A DNA stretch of 30,167 bases from Subdoligranulum sp. (lineage in GTDB: Bacteria; Bacillota; Clostridia; Oscillospirales; Ruminococcaceae). The translations under genes and the position numbers were made by a program. The notes under the pieces were generated by a model. It made no database searches, was not told where the DNA came from, and saw only the letters and a program-made list of their open reading frames with translations. Positions 1 through 7,882 of this stretch are shown piece by piece. The stretch lies in contig SFIE01000036.1 in NCBI GenBank assembly GCA_004555405.1, positions 1-30,167 on the forward strand, given 5' to 3'. Within the stretch, counting starts at the first letter, position 1; each line of letters opens with the position of its first letter.

Positions 1-369
1 GCGGATCTGCAGAATTTCCGATTCTGTTGCACGCTTTGCAGCAAGCTCTGCTGCGATCATTTCCTGATAGATACGCATCTCCAGAATATCGTAGATCGTA
101 TCTCTATCCAGCGCAACGATCTGCACACCTTTTCCGCGGCAGAAGCGAACATACCCATCTTTTTGGAGTTCCAGCAGTGCCTCTCGCACCGGAGTACGGC
201 TGATCCCCAAAGCTTGACAAATGGTTTCCTGCGAATAAATGTTGTTCATTTCAAACTTTTGGTAAAGGATCGCCTGTTTTATCAGTTCGTATGCCTGATC
301 TTTATAGGTTAGCGTTCGGATTCGGCCATACTCCGAAAAGAAATCTTCCAGTTGATCTGATTTTTGCAT
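1..369 (-). CDS. GntR-family transcriptional regulator (FadR/FCD type), C-terminus cut by window edge
   Basis: Reading leftward from the ATG at 369 gives 123 uninterrupted codons that run off the window start, so only the N-terminal part is present. The protein begins MQKSDQLEDFFSEYG. Residues about 20-85 form a GntR winged helix: the helix-turn-helix carries ICQALGISRTPVREALLEL, the hallmark SRTPVREAL segment, followed by the wing DGYVRFCRGKGVQIV. From about residue 88 the text DRDTIYDILEMRIYQEMIAAELA is the usual opening of the FCD ligand-binding domain, so a small metabolite effector is expected from family knowledge. An AGAAAGGA ribosome site precedes the ATG. The ligand and targets cannot be told, and no target gene adjoins it here. 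Confidence 0.88.
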   Translation of the reverse strand, partial: MQKSDQLEDFFSEYGRIRTLTYKDQAYELIKQAILYQKFEMNNIYSQETICQALGISRTPVREALLELQKDGYVRFCRGKGVQIVALDRDTIYDILEMRIYQEMIAAELAAKRATESEILQIR

Positions 370-413
370 GGCTGATTTCCTTTCTGGAGTGTACCTCTTT
401 GTACTATAGTTTT

Positions 414-442
414 ATCTTACGCCGTTTGTCTGCAAATGACAA
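414..442 (-). promoter_or_regulatory. Promoter of the GntR-family gene with overlapping palindrome
   Basis: On the minus strand TTGTCA (442-437) and TAAGAT (419-414) are separated by exactly 17 bases and lie 45 bases upstream of the regulator's start. The -35 overlaps an inverted repeat TTGTC-N7-GACAA (426-442). A second TTGTCA occurs just upstream. GntR proteins commonly bind such sites, so autoregulation is plausible but inferred. Confidence 0.55.
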
Positions 443-657
443 TATCCTTATCTGACAAATAAATATGTGATTTTTTTGTGAATTTGCACAAGCCGCACAA
501 AACAAAATAAAGTTTGCTCATATTTTGCGCCCCGTCCACTTATTTATTTTTCACATAAAAAGGCATTCATTTAAGGAAATAAGGTTTTGCTCTTTGCTGT
601 TAGGAAAACCTCTATCATACCTTATTTAAGGCGCCCCTTCTTTTTATAAAGGTATCA

Positions 658-1389
658 TTATCCTTCCGCTGTTTCGTGCAGGGCGGCGGGCACCGTGAAG
701 CGGTTCAGCCGGCGCACATTGTGCAGCTCCTCCCGGCTAAGGGTAAGCTGCTGGCGCAGCTCGTCGTCTAATTTCATGCGATGCACCGAAAATATGCACC
801 GAATTGCCACAGGCTGCAGGTTTTGGTGGTTCAAGCCGCACAGCATGCCGGGGGTTTCCTGCTCGCGGCCCATCGGCGTGTTGAGATAGATCATAAGCTG
901 CTCGGCATCGTTGCACTGGTTGCGCAGCACAAAGGTGATCACGGTGCTGTGGTATTCCACCGTGCCCTCGTAAAAGCTGGCGCAGTTTTGATAGTTGTCG
1001 TCACCGATATCCACATCCATGTACAGCTCGGCCCGGTTTTGTTCGCTGCCGGGCAGAATGCGCAGCACGCTTTCGCTCATGTGCATACGGCTGCCGTCGA
1101 ACTGATACAGATAAATGGTATCCGCCGTGGCAAACGCCCCCTGCCCCAAATGGCTGCGGCGAAGATCTGTGCCGGGCTCGGTGTAATTGGTAAGCTGGGC
1201 AAGGCTGATGCCCAGCACCTGCGAAATATCGTTGAGTGTTTCCACATCAATGGATATTTCGCCTTTTTCATACTTGGATACGGTGGCCTTACTTTTGCCG
1301 ATGGCACCGGCCAGCTGCTGCTGGGTGAAGCCCTTCAGCTTGCGAAAAAACTGAATGCGCTGGCCCACATAATGATTTACCTTTCCCAT
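658..1389 (-). CDS. XRE-family transcriptional regulator with an unrecognised C-terminal domain
   Basis: This is a 243-residue protein. Residues about 8-65 are a clear lambda-repressor/Cro-type helix-turn-helix (RIQFFRKLKGFTQQQLAGAI, then KATVSKYEKGE). Residues 70-243 do not match a domain I recognise. They are rich in beta-like segments and end in a charged helical stretch. I chose the ATG at 1389 because a GGGG-containing ribosome site precedes it, while the more upstream in-frame ATG at 1428 has none and would add 13 residues of leader sequence. The gene diverges from the CstA-family transporter and could control it, but only position suggests that. It has its own good promoter at 1505-1533 and an inverted repeat in its leader. 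It is a DNA-binding regulator with unknown signal. Confidence 0.85.
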   Translation of the reverse strand: MGKVNHYVGQRIQFFRKLKGFTQQQLAGAIGKSKATVSKYEKGEISIDVETLNDISQVLGISLAQLTNYTEPGTDLRRSHLGQGAFATADTIYLYQFDGSRMHMSESVLRILPGSEQNRAELYMDVDIGDDNYQNCASFYEGTVEYHSTVITFVLRNQCNDAEQLMIYLNTPMGREQETPGMLCGLNHQNLQPVAIRCIFSVHRMKLDDELRQQLTLSREELHNVRRLNRFTVPAALHETAEG

Positions 1390-1426
1390 TATACTTTTTC
1401 CCCACTCTTCGATCTGCCAATCGCAC

Positions 1427-1451
1427 AAACAAACCGCTGTACCGTTTGTTT
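1427..1451. promoter_or_regulatory. Inverted repeat, candidate operator in the XRE leader
   Basis: The sequence AAACAAAC, nine bases, GTTTGTTT forms an 8-bp perfect inverted repeat. It lies about 45-70 bases downstream of the expected start site of the XRE transcript and outside the coding region chosen for it. Position and symmetry suggest an autoregulatory operator or a leader hairpin; neither is proven. Confidence 0.5.
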
Positions 1452-1504
1452 CGTAAAAATTGACAGAAGACTTGATTTGCTTTTTTCCCCTCGTTTGTTA
1501 TTTA

Positions 1505-1533
1505 ATTATCCAATATTCGAGGCCATTTGTCAA
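1505..1533 (-). promoter_or_regulatory. Sigma-A-type promoter of the XRE gene
   Basis: Reading leftward, TTGACA (1533-1528) and GATAAT (1510-1505) are spaced by 17 bases, a near-consensus housekeeping promoter. Transcription would start near 1498, giving a leader of about 110 bases. Confidence 0.75.
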
Positions 1534-1719
1534 TCCTCACGAAACTTTGTTTAATTAAAGTATCACTATGCGATAATTTTAACAATTTGCAATTTTTTCC
1601 AGTTTATGCAACAATCTATGGGAAGGGGTGCGAGATTTGTTCATGTTGCCGCATACCCCACTTTGCGGTAATTTGTTCTTTTTCAGCATCCGGAGAGATA
1701 GTGAAGGAGGAATTTGTAT

Positions 1720-3210
1720 ATGCTCAGTTTTTTCCTGTGTTTGGCAATTCTGATCATTGGCTACTTTACATACGGTAAAGTGGTTGAAAAAACATTTGGC
1801 CCTGACGACCGTGAAACCCCGGCCGTTAAAATCAACGATGGCGTTGACTATGTGGTGATGCCGCAATGGAAGCTGTTTCTGGTGCAGCTGCTGAATATTG
1901 CCGGCCTTGGCCCCATTTTCGGCGCACTGCAGGGTGCTTTGTGGGGACCTGTGGTATTCTTGTGGATCACTTTCGGCACCATTTTTGCCGGTGCTGTTCA
2001 TGACTTCTTTTCCGGCATGATGAGCGAGCGTAATGACGGCGCTTCCATTTCTGAGATCGCCGGCATCTACCTTGGCGGTTTGATGAAGAATGTTATGCGT
2101 GTTTTCAGCGTTGTGCTGCTGGTTATGGTTGGTACTGTGTTCGCCGTTGGCCCCGCTGGCCTGATCGTGACCCTGTGCAAGAACGCCGGTGCAAGCGGCC
2201 TGCTTGCCACCACCATGTTCTGGCTGATTCTGATTCTGGTCTACTACTTCATCGCCACTTTCCTGTCCATTGATAAGATCATCGGTAAGGTTTACCCCAT
2301 TTTCGGTATTTGCCTGATCATCATGGCTGTGGGCGTTGCCATTGGTATCTTTACTCATTCCGAGTACAACATTCCCGAGATCTGGACCAACTTCTACAAT
2401 ATGCACCCCAAAGGCACTCCCATTTGGAGCTTTATGTTCATCACCGTTGCCTGCGGTGCTATTTCCGGCTTCCATGCCACTCAAAGCCCTCTGATGGCTC
2501 GCTGCATGAAGAGCGAAAAGCAGGGCCACTTTGTATTCTACGGCGCTATGGTATGCGAGGGCATCATTGCTCTGATCTGGGCTGCTGCAGGCTGCTCGCT
2601 GTACGCTGTGACCGGCGGCCTGAACACCGGCCTGCAGGAGGCTTTGGCAAACGGCCAGTCCGCTGCTATTTATGATGTGTGTGCAAAAACCATGGGCGGC
2701 GTTGGCATTGCTCTGGCTATGCTGGGCGTTATTGCCTGCCCCATCACTTCCGGCGATACCGCATTCCGTTCTGCTCGTCTGGTGCTGGCTGACTGGCTGC
2801 ATGTTGAGCAGAAGGGTTACGCAAACCGTCTGAAGCTTTGCATTCCCGTTCTGGGCGCCGGTGCTATCCTGGGCATCGGCAACTGCCTGGGCTTTATCAA
2901 CTACACTGTGATCTGGCGTTACTTCAGCTGGACCAACCAGACTCTGGCTATGATCGTTCTGTGGGCTGCTTCCATGTTCCTGTTCTATGAGAAGAAGAAC
3001 TACTGGATCACCGCAGTTCCCGCCACTTTCATGAGCGCTGTTTCCGCCACCTACTTCACGATGGCTCCTGAGTGCTTGGGCGCATTCGGCCTCACCTCTG
3101 CTGTTGCCTACCCTGTGGGCATTGTGGTGGCTGTGCTGTTCCTTGGCATCTTTGTTTACACCATCAAGAAGCGCGATGTAAAACCCGCTTATGATACCCT
3201 GAAACATTGA
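1720..3210 (+). CDS. cstA: Carbon starvation protein CstA-family transporter
   Basis: This 496-residue polytopic membrane protein belongs to the CstA family, whose members import peptides or pyruvate. The family signature is visible in FGALQGALWGPVVFLWITFG followed by AGAVHDFFSGMMSERNDGAS (about residues 65-110), and in the GFHATQSPLMARC segment near 250. The C-terminal part from about residue 300, with PITSGDTAFRSAR and the helices after it, matches the CstA five-helix domain. It is shorter than E. coli CstA (about 700 residues), as is usual for the Firmicutes form. The ATG at 1720 is set by AAGGAGG at 1704-1710 with a 9-base spacer; an upstream TTG at 1714 would sit too close to it. It is a single-gene unit closed by a terminator at 3223-3260. 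Substrate is not determinable from sequence. Confidence 0.92.
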   Translation: MLSFFLCLAILIIGYFTYGKVVEKTFGPDDRETPAVKINDGVDYVVMPQWKLFLVQLLNIAGLGPIFGALQGALWGPVVFLWITFGTIFAGAVHDFFSGMMSERNDGASISEIAGIYLGGLMKNVMRVFSVVLLVMVGTVFAVGPAGLIVTLCKNAGASGLLATTMFWLILILVYYFIATFLSIDKIIGKVYPIFGICLIIMAVGVAIGIFTHSEYNIPEIWTNFYNMHPKGTPIWSFMFITVACGAISGFHATQSPLMARCMKSEKQGHFVFYGAMVCEGIIALIWAAAGCSLYAVTGGLNTGLQEALANGQSAAIYDVCAKTMGGVGIALAMLGVIACPITSGDTAFRSARLVLADWLHVEQKGYANRLKLCIPVLGAGAILGIGNCLGFINYTVIWRYFSWTNQTLAMIVLWAASMFLFYEKKNYWITAVPATFMSAVSATYFTMAPECLGAFGLTSAVAYPVGIVVAVLFLGIFVYTIKKRDVKPAYDTLKH

Positions 3211-3222
3211 TAAAACCGTTTT

Positions 3223-3260
3223 GGGCCGCCGCAAGCATTGTGCGGCGGCCCTTTCTTTTT
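3223..3260 (+). terminator. Intrinsic terminator of the CstA-family gene
   Basis: An 11-bp perfect GC-rich stem (GGGCCGCCGCA / TGCGGCGGCCC) with a 7-base loop is followed by TTTCTTTTT, 12 bases after the stop codon. Confidence 0.93.
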
Positions 3261-3265
3261 GAAAT

Positions 3266-3297
3266 GCTGCGCAGGCATGGCTTTTGCCTGGCGCAGC
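3266..3297. other. Hairpin between the CstA terminator and the next promoter
   Basis: GCTGCGC-AGGCA pairs with TGCCT-G-GCGCAGC around a 7-base loop, with one bulged G. No U-tract follows, so it is not a second terminator by itself. It lies upstream of the next gene's likely promoter, so its role is unknown. Confidence 0.45.
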
Positions 3298-3322
3298 CTG
3301 CCGCCGTGTGCCGCACATTGGT

Positions 3323-3351
3323 TTGCACCGGGCGGCAAAATGCTGTATGAT
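3323..3351 (+). promoter_or_regulatory. Probable promoter of the membrane protein gene at 3441
   Basis: TTGCAC (3323-3328) and TATGAT (3346-3351) with a 17-base spacer lie 90 bases ahead of the start codon. The leader after it contains a GC-rich self-complementary stretch at about 3378-3410. Confidence 0.55.
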
Positions 3352-3440
3352 GATCCTACCGGCCGAATTTAAAGCCGGGCCGCCGCGCTGCCCCTTTGCC
3401 GGGCGGCGCAAACCAAATTTTGGAGGGAGAGACCCCACTT

Positions 3441-4457
3441 ATGCTGCTGAAACCCATTGCTTTGAGCGCTTCCACCCTGCCGATGGATGTGCTGGAACAG
3501 GATAAAACCAACTGTAAAAAAATCGGCCCCTGCGGCCTTGGCCAAAAGGCGCTGTATTTGAACAGTTTTTATATTGACCGCCGTTATTACATTCCCTATG
3601 GCAGCATTCAGCGCGTGTATAAGCGCATTGCCATGAGCAAGGGCGGCTTTACCGGCAAGGGAATGTTTGCCACCATGTCGTATCTGGTGGTGGAATACGA
3701 TAACGGCAAGGAAAAGCAGTGCAATTTTAAATTTGAGCAGAATGTGGATCTTTTGCTGGCAGAGCTGGCCCGCATACAGCCGAAAATTCGGCTTGTGAGT
3801 GCGCGCTCAGAGCAAAAGCTGGCCGAAAAGGCCGCGCAGGAGGCTGCCGCCAAAAAGCAGGTGCAGCTTAGCCCCAAGGCCGAGGCCCTGGCCGAGGAGC
3901 TGGGCCGGTGCGAGCAGTATCTGGCCGCACAGCCCGGCTTTGCCGAGCAGATGAGCAGCGTTGCCAAACGCAAGCGCTCGGGTGACCGCTCGGCCCCGCA
4001 TTACAAATGGGTGGCGCTGGCATTGCTGGTTGGTGCGCTGATCACGCTTGTGTGGGGCGGCTACAGCTTTTTCTGCGGTGCCTCCGGCCCCCTGTATATT
4101 TTGCTGATCGGCATGGGGCTGATCTTTTTGTTCAGCGCCCTGCAGGTAATGCCCACCGCCTTCCGCAACAAAAAAGAGCTGGCGTGCCAGCTGGCGGACA
4201 TTCAGGCACAGGCACAAAAGCTGGTGGATGGCTATTCCCACGGCAGCTTCCCCGTGCCTGCCCGCTATGCCCACCCTGTGGTGCTGCGCCGCATGAAGCG
4301 CGTGGTGGAGGCCGGGCGCGCCGATACCGCCGAAGCCGCACTGGAACAGGTGAAGCAGGACCTGAAGGCCCTGAACGCCGATGTGCAGGTGGAGGAGTGG
4401 GAATACGATGAAGTGGTGGCCATTAAGCCCATGTTCCTGCTGGCCGACTATCAGTGA
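3441..4457 (+). CDS. Two-helix membrane protein of unknown function
   Basis: I do not recognise a named family. The 338-residue protein starts at the ATG at 3441, preceded by GGAGGGAG. Residues 1-115 look like a compact beta-rich cytoplasmic domain with IDRRYYIPYGSIQRVYKRI and YLVVEYDNGKEKQCNFKF, a pattern reminiscent of PH-like or bPH membrane-protein domains (inference only). Residues 120-185 are Ala/Glu/Lys-rich and probably helical. Two membrane helices follow at about 189-208 (WVALALLVGALITLVWGGY) and 216-236. The C-terminal 100 residues are charged and helical. There is no signal peptide. It stands alone between its own promoter and a strong terminator. I give no function. Confidence 0.8.
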   Translation: MLLKPIALSASTLPMDVLEQDKTNCKKIGPCGLGQKALYLNSFYIDRRYYIPYGSIQRVYKRIAMSKGGFTGKGMFATMSYLVVEYDNGKEKQCNFKFEQNVDLLLAELARIQPKIRLVSARSEQKLAEKAAQEAAAKKQVQLSPKAEALAEELGRCEQYLAAQPGFAEQMSSVAKRKRSGDRSAPHYKWVALALLVGALITLVWGGYSFFCGASGPLYILLIGMGLIFLFSALQVMPTAFRNKKELACQLADIQAQAQKLVDGYSHGSFPVPARYAHPVVLRRMKRVVEAGRADTAEAALEQVKQDLKALNADVQVEEWEYDEVVAIKPMFLLADYQ

Positions 4458-4498
4458 CCGCCGCAAAAGCGCATTTCCTTAGCTCAAATCCTAAAAAC

Positions 4499-4535
4499 AA
4501 TCTCTCTGTACGAAGCCGTGCAGAGAGATTTTTTT
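4499..4535 (+). terminator. Intrinsic terminator of the gene at 3441
   Basis: AATCTCTCTG pairs with CAGAGAGATT, extended by ACG/CGT around an AAGC tetraloop, and runs into seven T residues. Confidence 0.95.
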
Positions 4536-4911
4536 GCTTTTTGGGGGACTGCTCTTGCCGCAGATTTTATTAGATTTTACCCATGCTGCGCATAACAAAC
4601 TGACACTTGTGCCAGTGACGGCCCGCAGAAAAGCCCTTATAATATGGGGTGTACAGGGCATGGACCCGGCCATACAAAATCAGGGCAGCCGCCGTGTATT
4701 TCATTCGGTTTCAGCCAAATGGAATTTTGATGAATGGTGCAATTATTTCTTGTTTTTCGTTCATCGGTGTGCTATATTCATACATGGCTGTGTACTATAT
4801 CGTTGAAAATCATTTTTACAGGCACACAGGCGCATGATTCTGGTACGCCATCCAACCGGGGCCAAGCCCCCGGCTGGATGATATAAATAAACGGATGAAA
4901 AGGAATCAAAC
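4536..4911. other. Gene-free leader region before the secreted repeat protein
   Basis: No supportable gene in this 376-base stretch. It holds a candidate rightward promoter, TTGTTT (4750-4755) with TATATT (4773-4778) at 17 bases. An isolated TATAAT lies at 4638-4643, with only GTGACG 17 bases before it. Just ahead of the next start codon is a strong hairpin at 4849-4880: CATCCA and CCGGGG pair with CCCCGG and TGGATG, with one mismatch. The hairpin lacks a U-tract, so it is more likely an mRNA-stabilising or translation-controlling leader structure than a terminator. Confidence 0.5.
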
Positions 4912-7680
4912 ATGAAAAAGCGGACATTATCCAGACTTCTGGCTGCTTTTCTGGCAGTGATGCTTTTGGCACAATCGCTGTGCCTTACGGCATTTGCCGA
5001 GGAAACCACGCTGGAAGCCACACCCGAAGCAGTCACGGAAACCGAGCCGGTCAACGAGACTGTGATCAACGAGCCCGAGGTTGAAGAACCCGAGGTTGAA
5101 GAACCCAAGGTTGAAGAACTCGAGGTTGAAGAACCCAAGGTTGAAGAACCCAAGGTTGAAGAACCCGAGGTTGAAGAGCCTGTGGCTGAAGAGCCTGTGG
5201 TTAAAGCCGAGGCTACTCAGGTGCTCATTCCCGCAGGCAGCGATGCTGCCACGGTGAACAGCATTTTGACAAGGGCACTGCTGGGGGAAACTGCTGACCC
5301 CGATACCCAATGGGAGTATGAATGCATCGGCTATTACAAGCTGCTTAAAAACACTGCATGGGGCTCTATCACTGGTTTCACAAGCACCAAAAGACTTGTC
5401 ACCTACACCCACCCTGCGCTGGCCAATAACGAGGACGGCATTTATGATGTGCGTGTTACCGGAACGACGAACACATTCACCATTCATAAGCTTGCCAAGC
5501 TGCAAAGCTCTATTGCCCTGAAGCAGAATGTCAGCCTGTCTATGTGCTATGATCAGGATGGCACCCCTGACATTGCCGCCACCAAAGAGGCCATTTTCGC
5601 AGCTGTTGTTGAATCTTCTACGCCCGAACTCGCTTTGAGCGATGTGACTATGGTGTATTACGCAACGGCTACCACCGGCACTGCTATGGGCATTGGCCAG
5701 GCATGGGTCCCGCTGGAAGGCGGAAAAGGCGATGAGCTTGTTCCTCTCACCTACCCCGCCATCGGCCTGGGCCAGCAGAAGATCCGTATTTCCTGGGGCG
5801 GCAATAAGGAATATGGCGGCTTTTCTGCAGAAACCACGATCACGCTGACCGATCGCCCCGCCCCCCAATACACACTGAAGGAATCCCCCAGCATCAAGCT
5901 GGTTTACAACGATGATCTGAAGGTGGATTACGAAAACATTGAATCCACCGTTTTTGATGCCATCGTGGATTCTGCGGATTTCAGTGCAAAAGATGTGCGC
6001 ATTGAGTATTACGCAACGGCTACCACTGGCTCTGCTGTTGGCATTGGTCAGGCATGGGTTCCGCTGACGGGCGGCAAAGGCAACGAAGTTGTTCCTCTCA
6101 CCTACCCTGCCATCAGCGAAGGCACTTGGACCATTCACATCATTTATCCCGGCAGCCAGACTCTGGCCCCTGTTACCATCACAAAAGACCTCGAAGTGCT
6201 CGGCCGTGAGCCGATGCAGTTCAACCTGAAAGAAGGCCCCTACACGGTCGGCATGGTGTTTAATGAGCAGCAGGGCTATGATTTTGCTGCCACCGCCAAG
6301 GCCATTTATGAGGCTGTGGTGGAATCCACCGTTCCCGCACTGAATTTTGAGGATGTTGCGGTAGAGTTCAACGCTTCCCCCTTGGAGCAGCTTCCCTCTT
6401 ACCAGCCGCTGAACTATGCCCTTGCCGGACAAAACTTGTTCGGTGAAGGCACTTGGTCCATCCGTATTTCCTGGGGCGGCAGCAAAGAATACGCCCCCGG
6501 CGATACAGTGGTTTCCGTTACTACTACCGATAACCGCATTGCCAGCCAGATCACGCTGAAATCGGATGCATCCTTTACCTATAATATGGATGTGACCGCC
6601 ATGAAGCAGGCCGTTCTGGACAATGTGATTGACTGGAATGCCTCCACCCTGCCTGCAAAAGACACCCTGAGCCTGGAGGATTTCACCTTTGAATACAAGG
6701 CATCGCCCTCTATTCTGGATGATGTCAACAGCGACAAGCTCCCAAAGGAGTATGTTCCTTTTGAAGGCGGTAAAAACATTATCAGCTATCCGCAGATCGG
6801 CGCCGGTGTGCAGAGCATTCGCGTAACCTACAAGGGCAGCGCCGAATACAAGCCCAGTCAGCCGACTGAGGGCAGCATCACCGTCAACAAGGCCAAGGTG
6901 AAGGTGCATGTTAAGAGCGCCAGTATGTATGTGAGCGAGGCCAAAAACGGCCTGAATCTGGTCACCACTACCCCCGACGATCATTTCAACACCTTTGTTG
7001 TGTACGCCGGTGTTACCCGCAATGTCACCACCGCCGTATACCTGCAGCTGCCGGAAAGCTACACCTCCAACCAGGTGCTGATCAAGCTTCTTGACCCGAT
7101 ATTGGAGAAACTTGAACAGCCCACCATTACGGAAATGCTGCAAAACGGCATCACCCTGGGCCAGCTGCGCCAGCTGCTGAAAACCAAAGAGATCGTGGAT
7201 GTCCTGGAAAAGATCGGCATTGATACCGGCGCTTTGGGCCAGCTGATCGAAGTGATCGACAAGCTGCCCGCCGTGGGGGATAACTTCCGCATTGCCGTGG
7301 GTGTTCCCAACCGTGCAGGCGCTTACAGCGTAACCGCCATCACCGACAACAAAAATTACAATGTCGGCGTTGGTGTCGGCGCACTGGTTTTGAAGGCCGA
7401 TAAGGCTAAGCTGGTATGGAAGCAGGACATCGGCAAAAAGATTTCTGCTGCCAATGCCAAAACCGCTGATTTCGCCGCCGAATTGCAAATGAACGGCACG
7501 GCTGTAAGCGATCAGTCCAGCGTTCATGTGCTGTACTCCGGCTTAACCAGCAAGTGGAAGGTTTATTCCAGCACCACCGCAGCCCCCACCGAGCCGGGCC
7601 GCTATGTGATGACGGTGGTCGTGCTGGGCGGCAACTATCAGGCTGCCCCCATCACCCGCTCTTTCCAGATCACCAAGTGA
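4912..7680 (+). CDS. Large secreted protein with Glu/Pro/Val tandem repeat and four Ig-like repeats
   Basis: This 922-residue exported protein has a Sec signal peptide at residues 1-29 (MKKR, a hydrophobic core, then AFA before EE). Residues 54-98 are a low-complexity run of about nine EVEEP/KVEEP/VAEEP pentapeptides, likely an extended acidic stalk. Four homologous units of about 110 residues follow at about 200-315, 319-432, 436-542 and 546-660. Each opens with a TLK/NLK-type strand and closes with a W/Y-rich strand such as RISWGGNKEY, typical of bacterial Ig-like folds. Residues 661-830 are unlike the repeats. The final 85 residues (VHVLYSG, then EPGRYVMTVVVLGGNYQAA) resemble MBG domains. 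No LPXTG motif, SLH domain or membrane anchor is visible, so attachment is unknown. The ATG at 4912 follows AAGGA. A surface or adhesin-like role is an inference. Confidence 0.85.
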   Translation: MKKRTLSRLLAAFLAVMLLAQSLCLTAFAEETTLEATPEAVTETEPVNETVINEPEVEEPEVEEPKVEELEVEEPKVEEPKVEEPEVEEPVAEEPVVKAEATQVLIPAGSDAATVNSILTRALLGETADPDTQWEYECIGYYKLLKNTAWGSITGFTSTKRLVTYTHPALANNEDGIYDVRVTGTTNTFTIHKLAKLQSSIALKQNVSLSMCYDQDGTPDIAATKEAIFAAVVESSTPELALSDVTMVYYATATTGTAMGIGQAWVPLEGGKGDELVPLTYPAIGLGQQKIRISWGGNKEYGGFSAETTITLTDRPAPQYTLKESPSIKLVYNDDLKVDYENIESTVFDAIVDSADFSAKDVRIEYYATATTGSAVGIGQAWVPLTGGKGNEVVPLTYPAISEGTWTIHIIYPGSQTLAPVTITKDLEVLGREPMQFNLKEGPYTVGMVFNEQQGYDFAATAKAIYEAVVESTVPALNFEDVAVEFNASPLEQLPSYQPLNYALAGQNLFGEGTWSIRISWGGSKEYAPGDTVVSVTTTDNRIASQITLKSDASFTYNMDVTAMKQAVLDNVIDWNASTLPAKDTLSLEDFTFEYKASPSILDDVNSDKLPKEYVPFEGGKNIISYPQIGAGVQSIRVTYKGSAEYKPSQPTEGSITVNKAKVKVHVKSASMYVSEAKNGLNLVTTTPDDHFNTFVVYAGVTRNVTTAVYLQLPESYTSNQVLIKLLDPILEKLEQPTITEMLQNGITLGQLRQLLKTKEIVDVLEKIGIDTGALGQLIEVIDKLPAVGDNFRIAVGVPNRAGAYSVTAITDNKNYNVGVGVGALVLKADKAKLVWKQDIGKKISAANAKTADFAAELQMNGTAVSDQSSVHVLYSGLTSKWKVYSSTTAAPTEPGRYVMTVVVLGGNYQAAPITRSFQITK
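5071..5202 (+). repeat. 15-bp tandem repeat encoding EVEEP-type pentapeptides
   Basis: About nine in-frame copies of a 15-base unit of the form GAGGTTGAAGAACCC, with GAG/AAG alternation at the first codon. The last copies drift to GTGGCTGAAGAGCCT. Because the unit is a multiple of three, copy number can change without a frameshift. Confidence 0.9.
5655..5763 (+). repeat. Internal duplicated segment, first copy (second copy 6006-6114)
   Basis: These 109 bases align without gaps to 6006-6114, 351 bases downstream, with about 15 differences by eye. Flanking parts of the same Ig-like repeats are much more diverged, so this block looks recently homogenised. It encodes YYATATTG through PLTYPAI in both copies. 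Confidence 0.85.
6006..6114 (+). repeat. Internal duplicated segment, second copy (first copy 5655-5763)
   Basis: Same-frame partner of the 5655-5763 block, about 86 per cent identical by eye and lying in the second Ig-like repeat of the secreted protein. Confidence 0.85.
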
Positions 7681-7730
7681 TCGGTGCCGCTGTGTAACAA
7701 AGCAGCCGCACAATAACGCAACCGCAGCAA

Positions 7731-7767
7731 GGGCTGCCGGGCTATTTTGCCCGGCAGCCCTTTTTTG
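7731..7767 (+). terminator. Intrinsic terminator of the secreted repeat protein gene
   Basis: A 12-bp perfect stem GGGCTGCCGGGC / GCCCGGCAGCCC with a 6-base loop is followed by six T residues. Confidence 0.95.
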
Positions 7768-7832
7768 TGCGCCTTGGGGCGCAATAAATCTCCACCGGCC
7801 TGCACCAGCCAGCCCTGCTAAAAAGTTCTTAC

Positions 7833-7872
7833 AAAAAAAGCCATGCGCGATTTTAAACAGATCGCGCATGGC
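7833..7872 (-). terminator. Intrinsic terminator of ssrA
   Basis: A 12-bp perfect stem (GCCATGCGCGAT with ATCGCGCATGGC) is followed on the minus strand by seven U residues, 10 bases beyond the tmRNA 3' end. Because T residues also follow on the plus strand it may act in both directions. Confidence 0.92.
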
Positions 7873-7882
7873 TTTTTGTATA

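Larger units (their letters stand above)
1390..1719. other. Divergent regulatory region between the XRE gene and the CstA-family gene
   Basis: This 330-base stretch has no gene I can support. It is AT-rich and carries the leftward XRE promoter (1505-1533) and an inverted repeat (1427-1451). It also has a leader hairpin pairing GGGGTGCG near 1625 with CGC-ACCCC near 1652-1663 ahead of the transporter. For the rightward gene I see only weak promoter candidates, such as TTGCAA near 1587 with AACAAT 17 bases later. Confidence 0.6.

Noticed and set aside
1579..3438. 619-codon minus-strand ORF opposite the CstA-family gene
   Set aside because: Asn/His/Gln-rich composition typical of an antisense shadow; it also runs through the terminator and the next promoter.
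4849..4880. Strong hairpin before the secreted protein gene considered as a terminator
   Set aside because: No U-tract follows in either direction; it is better treated as a leader structure.
5071..5202. Tandem repeats considered as a CRISPR or satellite
   Set aside because: The 15-bp units are contiguous without spacers and stay in frame inside a coding region.
4927..7527. Long antisense ORF (866 codons) opposite the secreted repeat protein
   Set aside because: It mirrors the codon pattern of the rightward gene, has no ribosome site or recognisable domains, and its repeats (NLGFF type) are the reverse translation of the EVEEP repeat.
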